Both the position numbers and the translations under genes were made by a program. The notes under the pieces were generated by a model that made no database searches, was not told where the DNA came from, and saw only the letters and a list, made by a program, of their open reading frames with translations. Shown piece after piece: positions 1 to 8,727 of a DNA stretch of 64,000 nt. Source of the DNA: Mycolicibacterium tokaiense (lineage in GTDB: Bacteria; Actinomycetota; Actinomycetes; Mycobacteriales; Mycobacteriaceae); the NCBI RefSeq assembly GCF_010725885.1, contig NZ_AP022600.1, forward strand, positions 2,666,001 to 2,730,000. Direction: 5' to 3'. Position 1 is the first letter of the stretch. Every line of letters starts with the position of its first letter.

Positions 1-509
1 GGGGAGCCGTCGAGCAGGCGGTCCAACAGGTCGCGCTGGGGACCGTCGAGCCCGTCGAGCAACTCGGTGATCTCCGCCGAGGTCCGCGTCGGGTCTTCGA
101 GGATGACCTGGCCGGGATACCACGGCAGCCCGGCGGCCGCTTCGGCCGACACCCGCACCAGCGGGTCACCCCAGGCCAGCGCCCGGTCGCGGAGGTCATC
201 GAGGGCCTCGACCACCACGACCTCCGGTGCCCGGTCCCGCACCAGCTCGATCAGCTTGGTGACCGGTACCGGCTCGGTGTCGGCCTGCAGCACCAGCAGG
301 GCGTCGAGCACCGCCAGCCGCAGGAAATCCAGCTCGTCGGTGGCAGCCTTGACCGACTGCCGGGCCTGTGCGCGGGCAGCGAGTGCCGAGATGCTGCCGG
401 GCGCCGGCTGGGCGAGGTCCGGCCGCAGTTCCAGCAGTCGGATGAGCCGCTCGTCCGGCAGTTCGGCCAGCCAGGCGCCGAGCGGAACGCCTGGGGTGTG
501 CTTGGTCAT
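1..509 (-). CDS. Helicase-associated protein, Rv0862c-like (N-terminal part; runs off left edge)
   Basis: About 169 N-terminal residues are present, starting [20 protein letters not shown]; the rest lies beyond the left edge. The sequence is leucine- and charge-rich and alpha-helical, as in the mycobacterial family annotated as a helicase C-terminal-domain-containing protein (Rv0862c), normally encoded beside the XPB-type helicase gene ercc3. The start at 509 is the first ATG of the frame and diverges from the small gene at 566. The role is unproven; the family context suggests DNA repair or helicase partnership. The family call rests mainly on gene order with Rv0863-moaC-mog-moaE-rpfA. Confidence 0.7.
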   Translation of the reverse strand, partial: MTKHTPGVPLGAWLAELPDERLIRLLELRPDLAQPAPGSISALAARAQARQSVKAATDELDFLRLAVLDALLVLQADTEPVPVTKLIELVRDRAPEVVVVEALDDLRDRALAWGDPLVRVSAEAAAGLPWYPGQVILEDPTRTSAEITELLDGLDGPQRDLLDRLLDGS

Positions 510-565
510 CGTTGACCAGCGTAAAACAGGTTCTTGTGCGCGCCATTCCTTCATCACCTGTCAGA

Positions 566-754
566 ATGGCTTCCGTGGCTGACAAGAAGAAGTACGTCGA
601 CAACGGCTGGCCCGAGGTGGGACCCGACGACCACGCGGTCAGTGAGCTGGTCTCCGACCGCACCGGATCGCTGTCACCGTTCGGTGACCTGGAGTTTCCG
701 CTGCCTCTGTCGGAGATTCCCTACGTCCACCCGGTCACCGTCGTCAACAAGTAG
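566..754 (+). CDS. Small conserved mycobacterial protein, Rv0863-like
   Basis: A 62-residue acidic protein ([20 protein letters not shown] at the N-terminus, ending in a Pro-Tyr-Val-His segment). It has no signal peptide, membrane segment or recognisable domain. It occupies the Rv0863 position and its stop overlaps the GTG of moaC by one base, which suggests co-transcription and translational coupling with the molybdenum cofactor genes. An in-frame ATG at 512 would add 18 residues, but those look like upstream region. Function unknown. Confidence 0.65.
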   Translation: MASVADKKKYVDNGWPEVGPDDHAVSELVSDRTGSLSPFGDLEFPLPLSEIPYVHPVTVVNK

Positions 755-1239
755 TGGTACGCGGCAGCGGCTCCACCCCGCTCTCGCACCTCGATGAGCG
801 AGGTGCGGCACACATGGTCGACGTCTCGGACAAAGCGGCCACCAACCGCGTGGCGGTTGCGGCCGGGACCCTGCGCACCACCGCCGAGGTGGTCGGGCTG
901 ATCTCCTCGGGTGGGCTGCCCAAGGGCGACGCCCTGGCGACCGCCCGGGTGGCCGGCATCCTGGCCGCCAAACGCACCAGCGACCTCATCCCGCTGTGCC
1001 ACCACCTGGCGCTCAGCGGCGTGGACATCGAGTTCGCGGTGGGCGCCGAGCAGATCGACATCACCGCCACGGTCAAGACCACCGACCGCACCGGCGTCGA
1101 GATGGAAGCACTGACTGCGGTCAGCGTGGCCGCGTTGACGGTCTACGACATGATCAAGGCGGTCGATCCCGCGGGCAGCATCCACGATGTCCGGGTGCTG
1201 AGCAAGACCGGCGGCCGCACCGGAACCTGGACCCGGTGA
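754..1239 (+). CDS. moaC: Cyclic pyranopterin monophosphate synthase MoaC
   Basis: 161 residues, the usual MoaC length plus a short N-terminal extension. MoaC converts the MoaA product, 3',8-cH2GTP, into cyclic pyranopterin monophosphate, the second step of molybdenum cofactor synthesis, in the cytoplasm. Family motifs are visible: MVDVSDKAATNRVA near residue 21, KRTSDLIPLCHH around residue 73, and EMEALTAVSVAALTVYDMIK. The start is a GTG at 754; a second possible start is the Met of MVDVS at 814. It heads the moaC-mog-moaE block and overlaps mog by four bases (GTGA). Confidence 0.95.
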   Translation: MVRGSGSTPLSHLDERGAAHMVDVSDKAATNRVAVAAGTLRTTAEVVGLISSGGLPKGDALATARVAGILAAKRTSDLIPLCHHLALSGVDIEFAVGAEQIDITATVKTTDRTGVEMEALTAVSVAALTVYDMIKAVDPAGSIHDVRVLSKTGGRTGTWTR

Positions 1240-1715
1240 CGCGCACCGCGGCGGTGGTGATCGCCTCGACGCGGGCGGCCAGTGGGGTCTACGACGACCG
1301 GACCGGCCCCCTGATCTCGGATTGGCTGCTGCAGCAAGGCTTTTCGGTGCCCGGCGTGCAGGTGGTGCCCGACGGTGATCCGGTGGGCGCCGCCCTGCGC
1401 GCTGCGGTGGCTGCGGGTGCCGATCTGGTGATCACCTCCGGCGGCACCGGCATCTCTCCCACTGACGCCACTCCCGCCCAGACGCTGGCGGTGCTGGACT
1501 ACGAGATCCCGGGACTGGCGGACGCCATCCGGCGCTCGGGGCTGCCCAAGGTACCCACCTCGGTGCTCTCCCGCGGCGTCTGCGGCGTGGCGGGCCGGAC
1601 GTTGATCGTGAACCTGCCGGGCTCGCCGGGCGGGGTGCGCGACGGTCTCGGCGTGCTGGCCGACGTGGTGCACCATGCGCTGGATCAGCTTGCGGGGAAG
1701 GACCATTCACGATGA
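1236..1715 (+). CDS. mog: Molybdopterin adenylyltransferase Mog/MoaB family
   Basis: 159 residues from the GTG at 1236, which overlaps the moaC stop as GTGA. The family adenylylates molybdopterin before metal insertion. The MoCF_biosynth fold is shown by the glycine-rich [15 protein letters not shown] segment near residue 65, by [13 protein letters not shown] near the C-terminus, and by the preceding [18 protein letters not shown]. The upstream frame is open into moaC, but that is overlap with the moaC gene. It is likely translated from the same mRNA as moaC and moaE. Confidence 0.92.
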   Translation: MTRTAAVVIASTRAASGVYDDRTGPLISDWLLQQGFSVPGVQVVPDGDPVGAALRAAVAAGADLVITSGGTGISPTDATPAQTLAVLDYEIPGLADAIRRSGLPKVPTSVLSRGVCGVAGRTLIVNLPGSPGGVRDGLGVLADVVHHALDQLAGKDHSR

Positions 1716-2140
1716 CGGTCAAGGTGGTGCGTGCGGCGCTGACCGAGACGCCGATCTCCCTGACCGAACACGAGCAGCTGGTGGCCCACGAGGCCGCGGG
1801 CGCGGTGGTGGGGTTCGCCGGAGTGGTCCGGGACCACGATGGCGGCCGCGGGGTGTTGCGGCTGGAGTACTCGGCACATCCCAGTGCGGGCCAGACCATG
1901 GCCGAGGTGCTCGACGAGATCGCCGGTTCGGCCGCCGGTGTGCGGGCCATCGCAGCCAGCCACCGGGTGGGGCCACTGGCCATCGGCGACGCGGCCCTGG
2001 TGGTGGCGGTGGCCGCCGATCACCGCAAGGCGGCCTTCGACACCTGCGCCCGGTTGGTGGACGTCATCAAGGAGCGCTTGCCGGTCTGGAAGCACCAGTT
2101 CTTCGGCGATGGCACCGATGAATGGGTCAACAGCGCCTGA
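1712..2140 (+). CDS. moaE: Molybdopterin synthase catalytic subunit MoaE
   Basis: 142 residues. MoaE with thiocarboxylated MoaD forms molybdopterin synthase, which puts two sulfurs into cPMP. Visible features are [16 protein letters not shown], the [10 protein letters not shown] segment, a C-terminal region around [15 protein letters not shown] that carries the catalytic lysines, and the final DEWVNSA. The ATG overlaps the mog stop (ATGA). The partner MoaD is encoded on the opposite strand about 1.8 kb away (3894-4154). Confidence 0.94.
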   Translation: MTVKVVRAALTETPISLTEHEQLVAHEAAGAVVGFAGVVRDHDGGRGVLRLEYSAHPSAGQTMAEVLDEIAGSAAGVRAIAASHRVGPLAIGDAALVVAVAADHRKAAFDTCARLVDVIKERLPVWKHQFFGDGTDEWVNSA

Positions 2141-2202
2141 CGACCGGTGCGGGCGAGGGACGAGCCCGCTGAGGAGTGGGCCGTTCAACAGCGCCTAGAT
2201 AC

Positions 2203-2267
2203 ACGTCGAGACTGCAGCCAGTGCGGGATTCCGTGAGGAAATCGCGCGCTGGGTGCAGTCTCGACGT
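2203..2267. terminator. Perfect 14-bp inverted repeat between convergent moaE and rpfA
   Basis: ACGTCGAGACTGCA at 2203-2216 is exactly complementary to TGCAGTCTCGACGT at 2254-2267, with a 37-base loop. It sits in the 136-base gap between the convergent stops of moaE and rpfA and has no U-tract. It may work as a bidirectional, tract-less hairpin terminator. It may also be a member of a dispersed palindromic repeat family: I have the impression that the GTCGAGACTGC word recurs in mycobacterial intergenic regions, but could not check. Confidence 0.6.
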
Positions 2268-2276
2268 TGTCGGTAC

Positions 2277-3667
<1,391 letters not shown>

Positions 3668-3795
3668 GAGGGGGATGGGCCTGTCGCTGGGTAGATCTCG
3701 GCTGGCCTGGGAGTGAACGGTAATGCCTTCAAACGTGTGCGTCACCTTTGGGCTGTCCAGGCGTTTTGCGGCTGGGCAAACCTTAAGAAGGCTCT

Positions 3796-3821
3796 AAAAC
3801 GCCACGACAAAAAAGCGTTTT
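3796..3821. repeat. AT-rich perfect 7-bp inverted repeat upstream of rpfA
   Basis: AAAACGC (3796-3802) and GCGTTTT (3815-3821) flank a 12-base A-rich loop. It lies in the rpfA upstream region, between the CRP site and the riboswitch. It could be a regulator site, an rpfA promoter-region element or a weak hairpin downstream of moaD. The rest of 3668-3795 holds no gene; no confident -10/-35 pair was found. Confidence 0.4.
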
Positions 3822-3876
3822 CCCAGGTCCGATGGGCCAGGTATTCCCTTGTAGCCAGCTCGTTATCGGATTGTTA

Positions 3877-3892
3877 TGTGATGTAAATCACG
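3877..3892 (-). promoter_or_regulatory. Consensus CRP (Rv3676-type) operator upstream of rpfA
   Basis: TGTGATGTAAATCACG fits the mycobacterial CRP consensus TGTGA-N6-TCAC(A/G) exactly. It lies right after the moaD stop (minus strand) and about 425 bp upstream of the rpfA start, which leaves room for the long riboswitch leader. In M. tuberculosis rpfA is a known Rv3676 (CRP) target, so this is probably the equivalent site. Confidence 0.8.
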
Positions 3893-3893
3893 C

Positions 3894-4154
3894 TCAGCCG
3901 CCGGCGAACGGGGGTAAGACGTCGACGGTCTGTCCCGATTCGATCACGGTTGCGACATCGCGGATCGCGATGCTGTCACAGAGGTATGAACATCGCTGCA
4001 GCACCCGGTCCAGCTCGCCGGAGCGCAGCCGCAGGATCTCCACCAGCTGGGCCACCGTGGTGCCCGTCGCCACCGTCAGCGTCTCCTGCTCGGTTCCCGC
4101 CGCGGCGCGCGCCGCGGCGAAGTACCGCACCGTCACCTCACCCACCGATGGCAC
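3894..4154 (-). CDS. moaD: Molybdopterin synthase sulfur carrier subunit MoaD
   Basis: 86 residues with the ubiquitin-like beta-grasp pattern and the essential C-terminal Gly-Gly (VDVLPPFAGG), which is thiocarboxylated to carry sulfur for MoaE. The reading starts [20 protein letters not shown]. The ATG at 4154 lies within the end of moaA; GTG codons at 4145 and 4136 are alternative starts close to the moaA stop. It forms an operon with moaA (overlap about 17 bases) and probably yccF. Confidence 0.92.
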   Translation of the reverse strand: MPSVGEVTVRYFAAARAAAGTEQETLTVATGTTVAQLVEILRLRSGELDRVLQRCSYLCDSIAIRDVATVIESGQTVDVLPPFAGG

Positions 4155-5190
4155 TCATCGGCCGGTCCGGCTGCACGAAGCCGGGGTCGTTGATGCCGTG
4201 CCCGGCCGCCTTGCTCCACATGGCCGCCCGCCAGGCGGCCTCGATGGCGTCATCGTCGGCGCCACCACGCAGCAGCGCGCGCAGATCCGTCTCGCTGGTG
4301 GCGAACAGACAGTTGCGGACCTGCCCGTCGGCGGTCAGGCGGCTGCGGTCACACGCCGCGCAGAAGGCCTGTGAGACCGACGCGATGACGCCCACGGTGG
4401 CGGGGCCGCCGTCGACCTGCCACAGTTCGGCCGGCGCGGACCCGCGTGGCCGCGGATCGGGGGCAAGGGTGAAGTGGCCGCGCAGGATCGTCAGGATCTC
4501 GGCTGCGGTCAGTACCTCACCGCGCTTCCACTGATGCCCGGCATCCAGCGGCATCTGCTCGATGATCCGCAGCTGGTAGCCGTGCTCCAGGCAGAACCGC
4601 AGCAGCGGGACCACGTCGTCACGCCCGGTCACCGCATCCAGCACCGCGTTGACCTTGATCGGGCCCAGGCCGGCCGCCTTGGCAGCGGCCAGCCCGGCCA
4701 GCACATCGTCGAGGCGGTCGCGGCGCGTGATGGCGGCGAAGTGTGCGGCGTCGACGCTGTCGAGGGACACGTTGACCCGGTTCAAACCCGCCTTCGCCAG
4801 ACCCGCCGCGCGCCGGTGCAGGCCCAGCCCGTTGGTCGTCATGGCCATCTCGGGTCGCGGGGTCAGCGCGGCCGTCGCCGACACCACCTCTTCGAGCTGT
4901 TTCATCAGCAGCGGCTCACCGCCGGTGAAACGCACGGTGGTGATGCCCAGCCGGGTCACGGCGATCCGCAGCAGCCGGATCAGCTCCTGGGAGGTCAACA
5001 CCTGGGTCTGCGGCATCCAGTCCAGCCCCTCGGCGGGCATGCAATAGGTACAGCGCAGGTTGCAGCGGTCGGTCAACGACACCCGCAGATCGGTGGCGAT
5101 GCGGCCGAAGGTGTCGATCAGCGGGCCGTCGGCCGGGGCGGGGGTGGATACCCGGGACACCGAGGGCAGGCCCAGAGGGGTCACCGTCAC
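4138..5190 (-). CDS. moaA: GTP 3',8-cyclase MoaA (radical SAM)
   Basis: 350 residues from the GTG at 5190, which overlaps the yccF stop as GTGA. The radical-SAM motif CNLRCTYC supplies C43, C47 and C50 for the first 4Fe-4S cluster. FTGGEPLL binds SAM. The C-terminal cluster motif [18 protein letters not shown] is present, as is the terminal Gly-Gly (SAIGG) needed for catalysis. MoaA rearranges GTP into 3',8-cH2GTP, the first committed step of molybdenum cofactor synthesis. The frame stays open to 5445, but that part lies inside yccF. Confidence 0.95.
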   Translation of the reverse strand: MTVTPLGLPSVSRVSTPAPADGPLIDTFGRIATDLRVSLTDRCNLRCTYCMPAEGLDWMPQTQVLTSQELIRLLRIAVTRLGITTVRFTGGEPLLMKQLEEVVSATAALTPRPEMAMTTNGLGLHRRAAGLAKAGLNRVNVSLDSVDAAHFAAITRRDRLDDVLAGLAAAKAAGLGPIKVNAVLDAVTGRDDVVPLLRFCLEHGYQLRIIEQMPLDAGHQWKRGEVLTAAEILTILRGHFTLAPDPRPRGSAPAELWQVDGGPATVGVIASVSQAFCAACDRSRLTADGQVRNCLFATSETDLRALLRGGADDDAIEAAWRAAMWSKAAGHGINDPGFVQPDRPMSAIGG

Positions 5191-5591
5191 CGCAGCGCCC
5201 CCACGCCCCCGCGGACGTCGTCGACCGGGACGATCTCTTTGCCGAGCGGCATCAGCGACACCGGGATCAGCTTGAGGTTGGCCAGCGCCAGCGGGATGCC
5301 GATCACCGTGATCGCCATGGCGACCGCGGTGATGATGTGGCCGATGGCCAGCCAGATGCCGGCGACGATGATCCAGATGACGTTGCCGACCACCGCCCCG
5401 GGGCGGGTGCCGGGTTTGTCCACGATGGTCCGCCCGAACGGCCACAGTGCGTAGGACGCAATCCGCAGGGAGGCGAACCCGAACGGAATGGTGATGATCA
5501 GGACAAAACAGATCAACGCGGCCAGCAGGTATCCCAGCGCCAGCCAGAGGCCGCCGAAGATCAGCCAGATCACGTTCAATATCAGGCGCAT
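5187..5591 (-). CDS. YccF-domain inner membrane protein (Rv0870c-like)
   Basis: 134 residues with two similar halves, each with two hydrophobic stretches: roughly 3-35 ([20 protein letters not shown]) and 70-100 ([20 protein letters not shown]). Each half is followed by a Pro-Phe-Gly or Pro-Leu loop. This is the duplicated YccF (DUF307) architecture. It precedes moaA-moaD and is translationally coupled to moaA, as in Rv0870c. Membrane role unknown. Confidence 0.85.
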   Translation of the reverse strand: MRLILNVIWLIFGGLWLALGYLLAALICFVLIITIPFGFASLRIASYALWPFGRTIVDKPGTRPGAVVGNVIWIIVAGIWLAIGHIITAVAMAITVIGIPLALANLKLIPVSLMPLGKEIVPVDDVRGGVGALR

Positions 5592-5655
5592 CGCTCCTCC
5601 AAGGGTTCTCCCAGCCTACCGAGTAACACGGATGCTGGACGGGTCGGCCGCCGAG

Positions 5656-5723
5656 TAGGATCTGCTGTCATTGCGTCCTGCACACGCGGGACGCTTCCTT
5701 GTGTAACCAAGACTCGACAGCAG
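5656..5723 (+). promoter_or_regulatory. Promoter and inverted repeats in the cold-shock gene leader
   Basis: A likely -10 hexamer, TAGGAT (5656-5661), precedes a nested pair of inverted repeats. The outer repeat CTGCTGTC (5662-5669)/GACAGCAG (5716-5723) is perfect over 8 bp and its 3' arm touches the ribosome-binding region (CAGGTGAG). The inner hairpin is GCGTCC (5673-5678)/GGACGC (5689-5694). If transcription starts before 5662 the outer stem could mask the RBS. If it starts about 7 bases after TAGGAT, only the inner hairpin is transcribed and the outer pair may be an operator. Confidence 0.45.
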
Positions 5724-5732
5724 GTGAGACCA

Positions 5733-6146
5733 GTGCCGACCGGCAAGGTGAAGTGGTACGACGCCGAAAAGGGCTTCGGCTTCCTCTCCCAGGAGGAAGG
5801 GGAGGACGTCTATGTGCGCTCCTCCGCGCTGCCTGCGGGCGTAGAAGGTCTCAAGGCCGGCCAGAAGGTCGAGTTCGGGGTGGCCGCCGGCCGCCGCGGA
5901 CCGCAGGCGCTCCAGGTCAAGCTGCTGGAGGCACCGCCGAGCCTGTCCCGGACGCGGCGTGAGGCCGCCGGACCTGCCGAGCACAAGCACACTCCCGACG
6001 AGCTGCACGGCATGGTGAACGATCTGATCACCCTGCTGGAAGGCACCGTCCAGCCGGAATTGCGCAAGGGCAAGTACCCCGACCGCAAGGTGGCCCGTCG
6101 GGTCTCCGAAGTGGTCAAGGCCGTGGCGCGCGAACTCGACGCGTAA
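5733..6146 (+). CDS. cspB: Cold shock protein with C-terminal extension (CspB, Rv0871-like)
   Basis: 137 residues from a GTG preceded by CAGGTGAG. Residues 1-65 form a cold-shock domain with the RNA-binding [15 protein letters not shown] and DVYVRSSAL motifs (RNP1/RNP2). The C-terminal 70 residues are the basic helical extension typical of mycobacterial CspB ([15 protein letters not shown], then [14 protein letters not shown]). It probably binds single-stranded RNA as a chaperone. The length matches Rv0871 (135 aa). The leader has notable secondary structure. Confidence 0.93.
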   Translation: MPTGKVKWYDAEKGFGFLSQEEGEDVYVRSSALPAGVEGLKAGQKVEFGVAAGRRGPQALQVKLLEAPPSLSRTRREAAGPAEHKHTPDELHGMVNDLITLLEGTVQPELRKGKYPDRKVARRVSEVVKAVARELDA

Positions 6147-6175
6147 ACGCGCGCCCGGTCGGGCAATCTAGGCGC

Positions 6176-7180
6176 ATGGCTTACGTCGCCCAGGGCAGCG
6201 AGTTCAACCGGGACACCGACTACATCACGACGCGGATCACCGCCGACGGCCGTGATGGCTATCCGGTGGAGCCGGACAGGTACCGGCTCATCGTGGCGCG
6301 GGCCTGCCCGTGGGCGAACCGGATGATCATCGTGCGCCGGCTCCTGGGGCTCGAGGACGTGATGTCGATCGGTTTCTGCGGGCCCACGCACGACGAGCGC
6401 AGCTGGACCTTCGATCTGGACCCCGGCGGCGTCGACCCGGTGCTGAAGATCCCGCGGCTGCAGGACGCGTACTTCGCCCGGTTCCCGGACTACCCGAAGG
6501 GCATCACCGTGCCCGCCATCGTGGAGATCGCGACGGGTCAGGTGGTCACCAACGACTTTGCGCAGATGACGCTGGATCTGTCCACCGAGTGGACGCAGTA
6601 CCACCGCGAGGGAGCGCCGCAGTTGTATCCCGAGGAACTGCGCGACGAGATCGACGTGGTGGCCAAGCGGATCTACACCGAGGTGAACAACGGGGTGTAC
6701 CGGTGCGGTTTCGCCGGCTCGCAGGACGCCTACGATGCCGCCTACGACCGACTGTTCAACACGCTGGACTGGCTCTCCGATCGGCTGGAGGCGCAGCGAT
6801 ATCTGGTGGGCGACACCATCACCGAGGCCGACGTCCGGCTGTTCACCACCCTGGCCCGCTTCGACCCGGTGTATCACGGTCACTTCAAGTGCAACCGCAG
6901 CAAGCTCGCCGAGATGCCGGTGCTGTGGGCGTATGCGCGAGACCTGTTCCAGACGCCCGGGTTCGGCGACACATGCGACTTCGTGCAGATCAAGCAGCAC
7001 TACTACATGGTGCACACCGACATCAATCCGACCAAGGTGGTGCCGAAGGGTCCGGAGCTGGCCAACTGGCTCACCCCGCATGGACGGGAATCGTTGGGCG
7101 GCAGGCCGTTCGGCGACGGCACGCCGCCGGGGACCACGCCGCCGGGTGAACAGGTGCCGTTGGGTCACGGGGCCCAGTAG
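6176..7180 (+). CDS. Xi-class glutathione S-transferase / glutathionyl-hydroquinone reductase homologue
   Basis: 334 residues. The N-terminal thioredoxin-like part carries ARACPWANRMIIVRRLLGL (CPWA active site near residue 44), the signature of the xi class (YqjG/ECM4), which reduces thiol-hydroquinone adducts through the cysteine. The C-terminal helical part includes GDTITEADVRLFTTLARFDPVYHGHFKC. Mycobacteria lack glutathione, so mycothiol or another thiol is the probable partner (inference). It starts 29 bp after cspB. Its TAG stop abuts the left end of the IS element, so the last few residues may have been altered by the insertion. Confidence 0.85.
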   Translation: MAYVAQGSEFNRDTDYITTRITADGRDGYPVEPDRYRLIVARACPWANRMIIVRRLLGLEDVMSIGFCGPTHDERSWTFDLDPGGVDPVLKIPRLQDAYFARFPDYPKGITVPAIVEIATGQVVTNDFAQMTLDLSTEWTQYHREGAPQLYPEELRDEIDVVAKRIYTEVNNGVYRCGFAGSQDAYDAAYDRLFNTLDWLSDRLEAQRYLVGDTITEADVRLFTTLARFDPVYHGHFKCNRSKLAEMPVLWAYARDLFQTPGFGDTCDFVQIKQHYYMVHTDINPTKVVPKGPELANWLTPHGRESLGGRPFGDGTPPGTTPPGEQVPLGHGAQ

Positions 7181-7209
7181 CGATTTCGGCGCGCTGGCAA
7201 CCGCTGACC
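7181..7209 (+). repeat. Left terminal inverted repeat of the IS element
   Basis: Reads CGATTTCGGCGCGCTG then GCAACCGCTGACC, directly after the GST stop codon at 7178-7180. It matches the reverse complement of 8699-8727 at 23 of 29 positions. IS3 elements normally end in TG; this end starts CG, while the right end has TG. Confidence 0.85.
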
Positions 7210-7261
7210 CTCTTTGCCAGGCTGGTTGTGAGTCAGTTCGCAACCAGTTCCGGGAGGGGAT

Positions 7262-7690
7262 GTGTCGATCAGTGCAGGTTTCACGCCGACGGAGATTCGC
7301 GAGTTGGTCGTGGAGTATCAGTTGGTGCCGCATGGGCAGAAGGGGCCGTGGCTGGCTGCTTTGGGAGTGTCGAATCGCCAGTTCAGGCGGTGGCAGTCGG
7401 CGGTGTTTGACGGTGACCTCGACCTGATTCCGCGAGAGGGTAGCCCTATGACGGTTCCCCCGGCTCAACGCAGGGCGTTGGCCAAGGCAGAAGACGCCAA
7501 GCAGGCTCGTGATGAGGCCGAACTCGCGCGTCTGCAGGCGCGGGTCCGCGAACTCGAGGCGACCAATGAAGCGTTGGGAAAAGCTATCGGGCTCTTGCAC
7601 GAGAGGAACGCGCACGAGCCCGACGCCACCCCGACCACGATCGATCTCGACGATTCTTCGACCTCGAGAACGGACTCGTCGCCGAGCTGA
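7262..7690 (+). CDS. IS3-family transposase OrfA (helix-turn-helix and leucine zipper)
   Basis: 142 residues from the GTG at 7262, preceded by GGGAGGGG. The N-terminal 60 residues form a transposase_8/HTH region (LAALGVSNRQFRRWQ). Residues about 80-115 form a heptad leucine zipper (ELARLQARVRELEATNEALG) that dimerises the protein. The last 25 residues (DATPTTIDLDDSSTSRT...) overlap the orfB frame and are probably replaced when ribosomes shift to -1 to make the OrfAB transposase. Confidence 0.88.
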   Translation: MSISAGFTPTEIRELVVEYQLVPHGQKGPWLAALGVSNRQFRRWQSAVFDGDLDLIPREGSPMTVPPAQRRALAKAEDAKQARDEAELARLQARVRELEATNEALGKAIGLLHERNAHEPDATPTTIDLDDSSTSRTDSSPS

Positions 7691-7695
7691 CGAGC

Positions 7696-8691
7696 GTGAT
7701 CGGATCCCAGCGGCGGGCGCTGGCGCTGATCGCGCTGTCGCGATCGACGTGGCACTACCGATCGCATCCGCGTTCACCGGTGCCCGATCCGACCCCACAC
7801 AGGGATCGGGCCTACCCCACGCGCATCGGCGCGCTCGACCGAGCGGCGATCGAAGCCGACATCATCGCCGGGTGGGTTGCCGGACTGTCGGTAGACCAGT
7901 CTTTCGCCACGAGGTGGGACGCGGGCGTGCTGCTGGCCTCGCGGCGGTCGTGGTGGCGCATCGCGGCGGCGATCGTCGATCAGAGTGCACGCCCGAGCGC
8001 GCCGACCCGCGCGAAGAACACCGCGCCGCGGGCGGCGCCGGTCTTGAAAGCAACCGGACCGCAACAGATCTGGAGTTGGGACATCACCGATCTGCGCAGC
8101 CCGTGGCGGGGTGTGGCGTTCAAGGCGTACTCGATCATCGATATCTACTCCCGCAAGATCGTCGGATGGCGCGTCGAGGAACGCGAATGCGACGACCTCG
8201 CGGTAGAGATGTTCGAGACCGCATTCGGCGGCCACGGGCTACCCGCAGTCGTGCACGCCGATTCCGGGCCGGCGATGCGGTCAACCGTCCTGGCCGATCT
8301 GCTTGCCGGCGCCGGTGTCGGCCGGACCCACAACCGGCCTCACGTCAGCAACGACAACCCGTACTCGGAGTCGGAATTGCGCACCATGAAGTACCGGCCC
8401 AACTTCCCTGGCGTCTTCGACGACCTCGAAACCGCTCGGGCCTGGGGGGACACCTACGTGCGCTGGTACAACCAGCACCACCGCCACAGCGGCATCGCCC
8501 TGTTCACTCCCGAGCAGGTGCATACCGGCGCATGGTCGCGGCAATGGGATCGCCGCGAGCACGCCCTACAGAACTACTACAACGCCCACCCCGAAAGGTT
8601 CCGGGCACGCCCGCACACCAAGGCACCCAGCCCCGTCGTCGGCATCAACCTCCCCGCCGAGAACGGACCCGACCGACTCCACGCAGCTTGA
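7696..8691 (+). CDS. IS3-family transposase OrfB (DDE integrase catalytic subunit)
   Basis: 331 residues from a GTG. The rve domain shows the catalytic triad: Asp in IWSWDITDLRS (about 119), Asp in VVHADSGPAM (about 182), and Glu in NPYSESELRTMKYRP (about 218, followed by the conserved Lys). The frame is open well upstream of the GTG and reads FFDLENGLVAELTSVIGSQR, which looks like genuine OrfB N-terminus. The active form is therefore probably an OrfAB fusion made by -1 frameshifting around 7640-7690. No canonical slippery heptamer is visible there. Confidence 0.88.
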   Translation: MIGSQRRALALIALSRSTWHYRSHPRSPVPDPTPHRDRAYPTRIGALDRAAIEADIIAGWVAGLSVDQSFATRWDAGVLLASRRSWWRIAAAIVDQSARPSAPTRAKNTAPRAAPVLKATGPQQIWSWDITDLRSPWRGVAFKAYSIIDIYSRKIVGWRVEERECDDLAVEMFETAFGGHGLPAVVHADSGPAMRSTVLADLLAGAGVGRTHNRPHVSNDNPYSESELRTMKYRPNFPGVFDDLETARAWGDTYVRWYNQHHRHSGIALFTPEQVHTGAWSRQWDRREHALQNYYNAHPERFRARPHTKAPSPVVGINLPAENGPDRLHAA

Positions 8692-8698
8692 CAACGCC

Positions 8699-8727
8699 CG
8701 TGACCGGTTATCAGCGCGCCGAAATCA
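8699..8727 (-). repeat. Right terminal inverted repeat of the IS element
   Basis: The reverse complement reads TGATTTCGGCGCGCTG then ATAACCGGTCACG, the partner of 7181-7209. Its outermost TGA (8727-8725, minus strand) is the stop codon of the lipoprotein gene coming from the right. Confidence 0.85.

Larger units (their letters stand above)
7181..8727 (+). mobile_element. IS3-family insertion sequence, about 1.55 kb, apparently complete
   Basis: The element has imperfect terminal inverted repeats (23 of 29 positions match, both ends containing GATTTCGGCGCGCTG) and two consecutive genes, orfA (HTH plus leucine zipper) and orfB (DDE integrase), in -1 relation as in IS3 elements. No direct target repeat flanks it, which suggests an old or rearranged insertion. 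It lies between the GST gene and the convergent lipoprotein gene, and the TGA stop of the latter (8725-8727) is within the right terminus. Confidence 0.88.

Noticed and set aside
3668..3795. Confident promoter for rpfA
   Set aside because: Several weak TA-rich hexamers exist, but none has a matching -35; TSS mapping would be needed.
5191..5445. N-terminal extension of the moaA frame
   Set aside because: The extra 85 residues are the shadow of yccF; the GTGA overlap start gives the normal MoaA length.
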